A stretch of 64,000 bases of DNA from Rhodocyclaceae bacterium (GTDB lineage: Bacteria > Pseudomonadota > Gammaproteobacteria > Burkholderiales > Rhodocyclaceae): positions 1-64,000 of the forward strand of contig VEQK01000001.1 in the NCBI GenBank assembly GCA_018883265.1. The letters run 5' to 3'. A program made the position numbers and the translations under genes. Below are positions 51,487 through 59,870 of the stretch, one piece after another (the first letter of the stretch is position 1; every line of letters starts with the position of its first letter). The notes below the pieces were generated by a model. It ran no database searches, was not told the origin of the DNA, and saw nothing but the letters and a program-made list of their open reading frames with translations.

Positions 51487-54213
51487 ATGAAAATTTCGCG
51501 ACGTGAGTTTTTAAAGACGACAACCGCAGCTGGTGTCGCTTTGGTCTTTTCCAGGGTTTCTGTGGGTATGACGGGTGATGGGGTTAATACGGGTTCACAG
51601 CCTCCGGGATGGGCTGGGGATCCCGGGGAGGCAAAGTTCCGCTTTGATGGTCTGGCAAAGGTGACAGGTCAGAAGATCTATGCGCGTGATTTCAGGGCGC
51701 TGGATATGGAGGGTTGGCCTGCTCGCGAAACCTATGTCTTCATAGTGAGATCCAATTTTGTTGATGTCCAGTTTATGGGTGTCGACCTGACCATATTGCC
51801 CGGCGATTTAAAGCCGTTGAAAGTGATTACAGCGGAAGACCTTAAACGGGATGGGTTTGGAGCTGCAACGCGAGAGTTTCCTGAGGGCCGTTATCTCGTG
51901 CCCAAGGGTGATGCGCCCGATTATCTCGGACAGCCCGTTGCTATCCTGCTGTTTGGCGATCGTCGCGCCATGATGCACGCAAGATCCCTACTTATGGCTA
52001 ATCCCTACGTAGTTAAAAGAGGGCGGGGTGTCAAGGTTCCTGAGACTTTTGCTTATGCACCACAGTCCAACATTATCAAGGTTGTCGAGAATCGCCCTTA
52101 TCCAATGAGTGACAAGGTTGTTTTCTCTCAGATGCAAGGTGGACCGGCAAATCCGGAGGGAACCGGAGAGCGTAATGCCGAGGCTAAGAAGTACCGGCAA
52201 TGGATTGCCCAGAAACTTGATAGTGAGGCAGATTGGAAGGTCTATAAGCGGCGTTACAGTACACAGATGACGGACCCGATGTTCATGGAGCCTGAATCAG
52301 GTTTGGCGTGGTACGAGCCCCAAAAAAAGACCTTACATATGGTGCTCGGAACACAATCCCCGGAAACGGATGCGGTAAATAGTGCCGAGATTTTTTCAGC
52401 AAAGGGTTGTAAATACGGGCTGAATAAGATCGACTTCACATCCTGCCAACTTGGCGGTGGCTTTGGCGGAAGAGATTCCTCTATCTTCTGTCTCTACCTG
52501 GCGATCGCTGCGGCGTATGCAGACGGCCCTGTCCGAATTCTGTTTGATCGGTTTGAACAGTTCCAGTCAGGGCTGAAGCGACATCCATCAGAGATCGATC
52601 TGGCGATAGCAACCTCGCCTGATGGAACATTTCAGGCGATTCGGAATTGCGTGGCGTTTAACGCGGGAGGCAGAAAAAATATCAGCATTTACTTGGCTGA
52701 AGTCGCCGCCATTTCTGCAACCAGCGTCTATGGTTTTCCGCTGGTAGATATCAACACACGCGCATTGCGCTCCCCATCGGTTGTAGCTGGTTCCGTCCGC
52801 GGCTTTGGAGTCCCTCAAGCTGTTTTCGGAGTGGAATGCATGGTGGATGAAATTGCAGATTCGCTGAAGATAGATCCGATAGTACTTCGCCGGAAGAATA
52901 TTCTCCAGCCGAATTCGGCGATTAGTACGGGTGCGAAAGTTGCCCCGCCGGGTCTTGATGAAATGTGTCAACTCGCCATGAAACATCCTATCTGGAAACG
53001 GCGCCGTGCCTTTACAGAAACCAGAGCGGCTGGTCAATCGAAGTTACATGGTGTAGGTTTTGCCGTAACCATGAAAAACTATGGCACGGGGAGTGACCCC
53101 GTCTTTGCCGGGGTTAGCATCTCAAGAGAGGGGCTGTTAACGGTAACAACCCATGCCGTTGAAATGGGCACAGGCATTGATACAACGCTTGCGACATCCA
53201 CAGCCAAGTTGTTGGGCAACAATGCTAACAAGCTTGTTCTAGGCGAGATCGATGTCTTTAACCAGTTGAAACTGAAAGAATCTCGCGGCCAGGATGTGAC
53301 TGACCCTTACTGGACGCCGATTGTTTTCAGTTCAACCAAGGCGGCGATGACCTCATCAAGAACAGTGTTTGGCGTAGAGCAGTCCAGCAAAATTCTATTT
53401 GATCTGGCGGTTCTTCCTGCGGCGAAGTTAATCTGGGGCTCAAACGCTAAGACGCTCGGTGCTAACGATGTGCTCTGGAAAGATGGATCGCTTACAGCCG
53501 AAGGTTTCAGAGATCTTTCGCTTCCCGAATTAGCCGCAAAAATTTACGACACCGATGCGATCACATCTGTGATCAATCACGCTTTTTATCGGGGTGGATG
53601 GGCAGAGGCTGATTACACGGTTTCAGGAAAAACCTTCCGTTATCCAATCGATGCGCTGGGCGTTAAACAGGCTTCAGCTAAGACTCACACGATCATTGAG
53701 AGAAAAAACCTTAAGTCGTACACCACAGAGGCTTTATGGGCGAGAGAAGGCCAGACAATGAGCGCTGCGGCATTTCTGGTTGCTGTGGAGGTGGATACCG
53801 CTACCGGAAAAGTTCAGGTCACAGATGGGGTGCATTACATTGCGCCCGGGAGAGTCCTTCAGAGAGCATTGGTAGAAGGGCAAATGGATGGTGGCTATGC
53901 AGAAGGTCTGGGTTATGCGTTACTGGAACACCTACCCGTCAATGACACAGGACCCTCTAACGGGTTCTGGAACCTGGGGCAGTATCAGGTGCCATTGGCT
54001 GAAGATTGCGCCATCGGTCGAATTGAGAAAGTGATTTTGCCTGCGGAAAGCGCTAATAGTCCGGCCCGTGGTATTGCTGAAGCAGTCTCTTGTCCGATTG
54101 CGCCTGCAATTGTGAATGCTGTATCAAATGCGGTCGGTTTCAGATTCAGAGATCTGCCGATAACGCCTCAAAAAGTTCTGGCGGCTCTGTCAGATGCCGA
54201 GGTGGTCCAATGA
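51487..54213 (+). CDS. Tat-exported xanthine dehydrogenase-family molybdopterin-binding subunit (second module)
   Basis: SRREFLKTTTAAGVAL Tat signal; LGGGFGGRDSS; ARGIAEAVSCPIAPAIVNAV. Confidence 0.9.
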   Translation: MKISRREFLKTTTAAGVALVFSRVSVGMTGDGVNTGSQPPGWAGDPGEAKFRFDGLAKVTGQKIYARDFRALDMEGWPARETYVFIVRSNFVDVQFMGVDLTILPGDLKPLKVITAEDLKRDGFGAATREFPEGRYLVPKGDAPDYLGQPVAILLFGDRRAMMHARSLLMANPYVVKRGRGVKVPETFAYAPQSNIIKVVENRPYPMSDKVVFSQMQGGPANPEGTGERNAEAKKYRQWIAQKLDSEADWKVYKRRYSTQMTDPMFMEPESGLAWYEPQKKTLHMVLGTQSPETDAVNSAEIFSAKGCKYGLNKIDFTSCQLGGGFGGRDSSIFCLYLAIAAAYADGPVRILFDRFEQFQSGLKRHPSEIDLAIATSPDGTFQAIRNCVAFNAGGRKNISIYLAEVAAISATSVYGFPLVDINTRALRSPSVVAGSVRGFGVPQAVFGVECMVDEIADSLKIDPIVLRRKNILQPNSAISTGAKVAPPGLDEMCQLAMKHPIWKRRRAFTETRAAGQSKLHGVGFAVTMKNYGTGSDPVFAGVSISREGLLTVTTHAVEMGTGIDTTLATSTAKLLGNNANKLVLGEIDVFNQLKLKESRGQDVTDPYWTPIVFSSTKAAMTSSRTVFGVEQSSKILFDLAVLPAAKLIWGSNAKTLGANDVLWKDGSLTAEGFRDLSLPELAAKIYDTDAITSVINHAFYRGGWAEADYTVSGKTFRYPIDALGVKQASAKTHTIIERKNLKSYTTEALWAREGQTMSAAAFLVAVEVDTATGKVQVTDGVHYIAPGRVLQRALVEGQMDGGYAEGLGYALLEHLPVNDTGPSNGFWNLGQYQVPLAEDCAIGRIEKVILPAESANSPARGIAEAVSCPIAPAIVNAVSNAVGFRFRDLPITPQKVLAALSDAEVVQ

Positions 54214-54752
54214 AAAAAATCAATGTGGAGTTTGTTTTGAATGGCGAACATGTTCGCCTCTCGCAGACGGATCCTGAACAGACCCTGAATGATTATCTAC
54301 GGGATGAAATTGGTAAAACAGGCACAAAGTTGTGTTGCGGGATAGGAGTCTGTCGTGCATGTACGGTCGCTATTCAGGAGAAGTCCCAGTCAACACCCGA
54401 ACCCATCCGCTCTTGTGTCACGCCTTTGAGTGCCATCAACGGCAAAGAAGTCGTAACGGTTGAGGGGCTTGCTAAAGGGGACACGCTACACCCGCTGCAA
54501 AAAGCTTTTCTTGAAAACTTTTCGTTTCAGTGTGGCTATTCAACCCCCGGTTTTCTGATGGCATCGTATTGCCTGATTGAGAAACTACGCAGCAACCCGA
54601 TCCCCCGCGCCCAAATAGATGCGGCAATACAGGATGCTGTCGGACAGCATATCTGTCGGTGCACGGGTTATGTACGATATTACAAGGCCATAAAACAGGT
54701 CATACTTGAAACCCCCGGTTTAATCGTGGGCAATGGAGCCCGATCGATCTAA
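54210..54752 (+). CDS. [2Fe-2S] subunit of second Mo-hydroxylase module
   Basis: CCGIGVCRACTV; QCGYSTPGFLMASY; HICRCTGYVRYYKAI; ATGA overlap with upstream gene. Confidence 0.9.
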   Translation: MKKINVEFVLNGEHVRLSQTDPEQTLNDYLRDEIGKTGTKLCCGIGVCRACTVAIQEKSQSTPEPIRSCVTPLSAINGKEVVTVEGLAKGDTLHPLQKAFLENFSFQCGYSTPGFLMASYCLIEKLRSNPIPRAQIDAAIQDAVGQHICRCTGYVRYYKAIKQVILETPGLIVGNGARSI

Positions 54753-54880
54753 GATCAAACTATAGATGGGTTGTATGCCATAACCATCTGATTAATCTGG
54801 GCACAAACCTCAAGTCGGGATCCTGTGGTTTACTGGTACTGGGTAAGAATTGCCCAGCGCACACCGGTGCCAATTGTGAA

Positions 54881-54896
54881 TGTCAGTATTTGTCAG
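54881..54896 (+). promoter_or_regulatory. Direct-repeat motif copy 3, TGTCAGTATTTGTCAG
   Basis: Identical to copy 1; 63 bp before the apyrase-like lipoprotein start. Confidence 0.6.
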
Positions 54897-54958
54897 AATG
54901 TTTCAATGGTTTAATTGTTATCATGCAAAAAATTTTATAAAACTTCTGGACAGTCAAC

Positions 54959-56479
54959 ATGAAACACGCCTTTACTGTACTCAAGTCGACCTTTTGCTTG
55001 GCCATCAGTGCTTCCCTCATCGCCTGTGGTTCGGGAAGCAGTTCAAATACGACGGCTGCACCGGGGAATAATGGTGGGCTTGATTGTTTTGCAGATGGCG
55101 CTACGGTTGCAAACACGACAGAAGGTAGCGGTATCGCCCTGTTCTTCAACGCCATCATCTATCCAAGCAATACCAATACAGGTACGCCATGGACATTTTT
55201 GTTGCCCGCGGCTTTGGATTTAAAGGGCACGCCAAACTACAACTACACCACTTGTGCTGCCAAATACGACACCATCATTAACACGGTGATCGCACAAGAT
55301 CGCAACAGGAACGGAACGTTTAATGAGGGTAGCAATGATACCTATGCAGCGCTCAGATCTGCCGTCGCGACAAGCACCGCACCTTTTGTTGGTTTAGATA
55401 CTTTTTATTGGGCAGCAGATAACCTTGGGTTGTCTGGCAATACAACGAGCCTGACAGCGTCAGCATTCAAGTCAGCGCTTGACACAAAATGTGCCGGCAC
55501 AGTGGGAGGCCTCAATGATAATTTAAATACAACGGGGGTATGCCCTAATGGCACGTATATGCACAACTTCCTTTGGCGAAAGGATGGCCTGTTTACTAAC
55601 AACGGCAATGCCAACTTTGTGGGTGTCCAACCTTCTGGCGGCAACCCCGGCTTGACGTGGACCCGTGGCTACCTGTTAAAGGCGTATTCGAACAGGCCAA
55701 GCGTTGAGCCTGGCGTCTGGACAGCTGTTTTTGATGCGGGCAGTAGTGGCACGCGCGTCTCTTTGTACCATGTGACACCTGGCCCCAAAGCAGTCGTAAC
55801 GCTCCAGGGCAAAACCATCAGTTATAAGAAGGGAGACAGTGGTATTAATGACTTCATGGCCGGTAACGGTTGGATTGACCCCAATAGTTTTACCAATAAG
55901 GTCGTGCCCCCAGGTTGTTCCGGCACGACGAACCTGGGTCAGGATCAAGTGGGTCCTTGCGTGCTTCAGCCGCTTCTCGATGACGTCACAAACCTATTGG
56001 GGGTAGATGTGCCAACTGCTCAAGTCAAGGTTGAGTTGTTTGCCACGGCGGGTATGCGCACCGAAGAAATTAAGAACGGCGGCGCTTTCACAAGTGCAGA
56101 GATCGCAAATTTCTATTCAAAGATGAAACAGTATGTAAGTTCGACACCAATTGGCGATGGTGTCGTGTATAGCAATGTGGGACAGTTCAAGACTATTAAT
56201 GGCAACAGCGAAGAGGGTGTCTGGAGCTGGATTAACCTGAACGATGTGTATTACGACACGTTTTCCACCTACGGATCGTGCGGCAATAATCAGATCGGTG
56301 ATTTTGAGGTCGGTGGTTCTTCGATGCAGGTGGCTTTCCCGACCAATGCTGTAGCCAGTGATGCAGCGAACATCTACAACGTCAATATTAATGGGTGTTC
56401 AATAAACGTATACAGCAAAACCTTCCTGGGCCTGGGTGGGGATGATGCGCGCAAGTTTATGCGGGCTTACAAATATTGA
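54959..56479 (+). CDS. GDA1/CD39-family (apyrase-like) lipoprotein, apparently circularly permuted
   Basis: Lipobox LIACGS; FVGLDTFYWAADNLGLSGN and LTWTRGYLL (ACR5-like) precede FDAGSSGTR (ACR1), ATAGMR (ACR2), SEEGVWSWINLN (ACR3), FEVGGSSMQVAF (ACR4); ends MRAYKY*. Confidence 0.85.
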   Translation: MKHAFTVLKSTFCLAISASLIACGSGSSSNTTAAPGNNGGLDCFADGATVANTTEGSGIALFFNAIIYPSNTNTGTPWTFLLPAALDLKGTPNYNYTTCAAKYDTIINTVIAQDRNRNGTFNEGSNDTYAALRSAVATSTAPFVGLDTFYWAADNLGLSGNTTSLTASAFKSALDTKCAGTVGGLNDNLNTTGVCPNGTYMHNFLWRKDGLFTNNGNANFVGVQPSGGNPGLTWTRGYLLKAYSNRPSVEPGVWTAVFDAGSSGTRVSLYHVTPGPKAVVTLQGKTISYKKGDSGINDFMAGNGWIDPNSFTNKVVPPGCSGTTNLGQDQVGPCVLQPLLDDVTNLLGVDVPTAQVKVELFATAGMRTEEIKNGGAFTSAEIANFYSKMKQYVSSTPIGDGVVYSNVGQFKTINGNSEEGVWSWINLNDVYYDTFSTYGSCGNNQIGDFEVGGSSMQVAFPTNAVASDAANIYNVNINGCSINVYSKTFLGLGGDDARKFMRAYKY

Positions 56480-56702
56480 TGCAGGGCATTTAAAAAGAAA
56501 CAACCATGCCGAACAATAATTTTTTACAGCGAAAGGTGTTGTTAGCGGTTTAAAAGCGTCCAGGACGATCAACGCCAAATAACCGCTGCGGAAACTCGCC
56601 GATGTCCTCGACTGGATGAGAGCAAAGGCACCTATGTTGCCACGCTGTCGTCAGGATTAGCATATACTTAAAAGGGTAGCCGTACATTAATTTCATCCCA
56701 AT

Positions 56703-58091
56703 TTGAATATTTCTATGATCAAACAGCTTATCTCAATCAATGCTTTCATACGGAACTACGCGCGCTATGATCTCAAACGAGAATTGCATGCTTGGCTGGT
56801 GATCGGCCGTTACTATCTACCGTTGATTATTGTATCTACGGTCTTGATTGGCATCGTCGTATTCCTTATCAAGCCGTTTCCTGATCATAAAACCCACCTA
56901 GCCATAGGTCAGTCAGGCGGACTCGCCGATCAGACTGGAAGGGAGTTCGCTGCTTATTTTCGCCAGCATGGTCTTAATCTAAACATCCAAAACATGGCAG
57001 GTCTTGAGTCTGGATTGCAACAACTAGAGTCAGATAGTTCTCAAATAAATGCAAGTTTTGTCACATCAGGTACCGCCACCAGAGAGAACTATCCAGATCT
57101 AGTCTCACTAGGCAGTGTACAGATTGCCCCGCTATGGCTTTTCTATCGTGGCAACAAGATCGTCACAAACGACCCGTTTGCCTTTTATAAGGACAAATTG
57201 ATTAGTATAGGCGCTCAGGGAACTGTTACAAACAAACTCTTCCAGCGCCTAATGGAGACCAACAATCCGGGTACGGGGCTACGGAATAATTTTCTGCAAC
57301 TACCTCATGCAGAAGCAGCTGAACAGCTTCGTGCCGGAAAAATTGATGCAATGTTTATTGTTGATGGGTTCAACTCAACAATTGTTCAATCCTTAATTAA
57401 CGATTCATCTATTCGTGTGATGGATTTCCCTCTCTCTGACGCATATGTCAAAAAATTCCCATTTCTACAAAAGCTAGTTATTCCTCAAGCCTCATTCAAG
57501 ATAGACGAGGAGCGGCCTCATGCAGATATAAGATTGCTAGGGTCAAGCGTTAATTTGCTAGTTGAAAATAATTTACATCCCGCCATACAATGGGGGTTTT
57601 TGCTCGCAGCCAAGGATGTGAATCTTAAAACACAAGATTTTTTCTCAGGCTCTTCTGTTTATCCAAAATACCAAGATAAATCCTTCCCGCTAAGTGATAT
57701 TGCTGACCGTTTTTACACAACAGGCACGCCCGCTCTGTTCAATTATCTACCCCTTTGGTTAGCTGCACTAATTGAGAACATTTGGGTAGAGCTCGTCACA
57801 TTCTTTCTCATTGTCCTGCCACTAATAAACAAGTTAATAGGCTTTAGAACATTTACCTCCAAGAGGATGTTGGCCAGACTATTCTGGGAATTACGTTATC
57901 TTGAGGATGAAGCTAAAAATTGCAAATCGAAACACGAACTTGAAGATGTTATTTCGCGCTTGAGAAAACTAGAAGAGACCGCTGCTGAGACATGGATTGA
58001 AGACCACGATTTGCGATTTTACTTTAATCTTTCTCGGGGGGTTGATACCAGCATAAAAAGTGTAGAGAAACAAATCGCAGCTTTACAATAG
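56703..58091 (+). CDS. TAXI family solute-binding-like membrane protein (paralogue 3)
   Basis: TM, KPFPDHKTHLAIGQSGGLADQTGREFAAYFRQHGLNLNIQNMAG; IVDGFNSTIVQSL; second TM and C-terminal helical tail. Confidence 0.83.
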   Translation: MNISMIKQLISINAFIRNYARYDLKRELHAWLVIGRYYLPLIIVSTVLIGIVVFLIKPFPDHKTHLAIGQSGGLADQTGREFAAYFRQHGLNLNIQNMAGLESGLQQLESDSSQINASFVTSGTATRENYPDLVSLGSVQIAPLWLFYRGNKIVTNDPFAFYKDKLISIGAQGTVTNKLFQRLMETNNPGTGLRNNFLQLPHAEAAEQLRAGKIDAMFIVDGFNSTIVQSLINDSSIRVMDFPLSDAYVKKFPFLQKLVIPQASFKIDEERPHADIRLLGSSVNLLVENNLHPAIQWGFLLAAKDVNLKTQDFFSGSSVYPKYQDKSFPLSDIADRFYTTGTPALFNYLPLWLAALIENIWVELVTFFLIVLPLINKLIGFRTFTSKRMLARLFWELRYLEDEAKNCKSKHELEDVISRLRKLEETAAETWIEDHDLRFYFNLSRGVDTSIKSVEKQIAALQ

Positions 58092-58111
58092 TAAAACTTT
58101 AGGAGACACAC

Positions 58112-58597
58112 ATGAAAAAAACGCCTTTAAAAGCCAGAGAGAATGCACAAACATCAGCACTGCAGACTCATCAAGCGGATATTGCCAGCAAGATTGCGGC
58201 TGCCGTTACTGGTGCAGTATCGAAAAATTCAAAATTAACTGGATCCCCGAAGACTAGTGACGGGATCACTGTCAACATTCACGTGGGCGATATCTATTTA
58301 ATTGGTTTTGATGAAGCCATAGATGCCGAAGAGTGGGGGATGCGTGAAACGAATACTGAAATTATTGGAGGCACCGCCAAGGGAAAAAAATCGACACGTT
58401 CATCCAATGACGATGCATCGGCTGATAGGAACAAAGTCATTGAGCGACGAATCGACTTTAGCAAAGGTGGTGTAAAGCTTGTCGCCACGGAGAATTCAAA
58501 GCCTGCGGCAAAAAGGCAGCCTGCAAATGTTGCAACGAAACTACGTTCCGCCGTGAAAAAACGGGCTACTAAGAAACGCCCCACGGCCAAAAAATAG
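58112..58597 (+). CDS. Hypothetical protein with histone-H1-like Lys-rich C-terminus
   Basis: Aggaga SD 20 bp after the TAXI gene; KLRSAVKKRATKKRPTAKK tail. Confidence 0.65.
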   Translation: MKKTPLKARENAQTSALQTHQADIASKIAAAVTGAVSKNSKLTGSPKTSDGITVNIHVGDIYLIGFDEAIDAEEWGMRETNTEIIGGTAKGKKSTRSSNDDASADRNKVIERRIDFSKGGVKLVATENSKPAAKRQPANVATKLRSAVKKRATKKRPTAKK

Positions 58598-58661
58598 AAA
58601 TAGAGCTAATTTTTGCAGACTCTACACCACTTATACTAGATTTGCGTATCTTGGGTAACGC

Positions 58662-59870
58662 ATGAATCCTATTTATCACGCTGTCATCGATGCCGGTAGC
58701 AGTGGAACCCGTCTGTTTCTCTATGCCGCCGAGCCTGCCGCATATCCAACAATCTCTCTTATAGCGGAGATTGAGCATAGCGCAACGCCTAGTGGAAAAA
58801 AGGAAGATGGGATCAACAATTTCGTTGATCCCGGATCCCCGTCAAAACAGAACGATGTATTGCGAGAAACAATCTATCCTCTTCTTGATAGCATACGGCC
58901 TATCATTCGCGAATGCGGGGTCTCTACCGCTGACGTAAGGGTAGACTTGCTGGGAACTGCAGGGATGCGGTACGCCGAACGAATGTATGGTCGTGCAGCG
59001 ATCGAGGCCTTCTACACGATCCTTAGACAGGGAATCGTCGCCGCAGGTTTCATGCCTGGACAGATCCGGACATGTGATGGGTTTACCGAAGAAGGCGTGT
59101 GGACCTGGATTAATCTGAATGATCTTGAAAGAGATATTTTTAGAACAGATAACGATCCTGTGGGAGTGTTAGAGGTCGGTGGCTCTTCAGCACAGATTAC
59201 CTACTCAAATGCTGATACCCCGCCTGGAGGGTTCGTTACATCTTACGTAAGCGTTAACAATCGTACTTTCCCCGTTTTTTGCAATACATATCTGGGGCTA
59301 GGCCAGGATGATGCTAGAAAGGCGATGCGAGTTAATCTCGGCAGCAAAGCAAACTATTGCTTTCCTATAGGATTCAGAGCCAATTTGGATATAGGCGATT
59401 CTCTGGATGGGGTTGGTCATTACAAACTAACCGAAGAGGGCGACTATAAATTTATTGAATGCAACGCAGTTTATGAGCAGGTTATTTCAGAACTGTGCGC
59501 GTCAATGCGTTTGCCAGACTTGACTGAAACAGAAGTTGAATTCGTTGCGACAGATGCCGTGTACCACTCGACTAAGTTTTGGGAGGCTCATAAAAACCCG
59601 TATCAACTGACAAAATATATCTCTGAAATTTGCCACAGTGTGGAGTCATTCCCTGGGATAGAAACCAATGAGTTTGTTCAGGCCCAAGTAGCAAATGCCA
59701 CATATATTCGTGCGCTATTGTATGGAAACAACGGATTGTTTAAATCAAATCCTGCTGTATTGTCCCATGCTCTGGCGAGCAGGGCCGATGGTAGAACAAG
59801 GCTTACCTGGACAAGAGGTTATCTCATCCAGGCATACGCAGTTAACGATGCAACGATCAATCCTGATTGA
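58662..59870 (+). CDS. GDA1/CD39-family (apyrase-like) protein, canonical order, no signal peptide
   Basis: IDAGSSGTRLFLY, LLGTAGMRY, TEEGVWTWINLND, LEVGGSSAQITY, then VEFVATDAVYHSTKFW and LTWTRGYLIQAY. Confidence 0.88.
   Translation: MNPIYHAVIDAGSSGTRLFLYAAEPAAYPTISLIAEIEHSATPSGKKEDGINNFVDPGSPSKQNDVLRETIYPLLDSIRPIIRECGVSTADVRVDLLGTAGMRYAERMYGRAAIEAFYTILRQGIVAAGFMPGQIRTCDGFTEEGVWTWINLNDLERDIFRTDNDPVGVLEVGGSSAQITYSNADTPPGGFVTSYVSVNNRTFPVFCNTYLGLGQDDARKAMRVNLGSKANYCFPIGFRANLDIGDSLDGVGHYKLTEEGDYKFIECNAVYEQVISELCASMRLPDLTETEVEFVATDAVYHSTKFWEAHKNPYQLTKYISEICHSVESFPGIETNEFVQAQVANATYIRALLYGNNGLFKSNPAVLSHALASRADGRTRLTWTRGYLIQAYAVNDATINPD

Noticed and set aside
44985-54896. Calling the TGTCAG direct repeats true Pho boxes
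   Set aside because: Half-site period is 10 bp, not the 11 bp of characterised Pho boxes; left as an unnamed OmpR/PhoB-type motif.
56500-56700. Possible transposase or gene remnant in the spacer between the permuted apyrase and TAXI3 (frame ...PLRKLADVLDWMRAKAPMLPRCRQD*)
   Set aside because: No recognisable family, no terminal inverted repeats or target duplications; insufficient evidence. Also contains no leftover CD39 C-terminal sequence that would indicate a frameshifted canonical gene.
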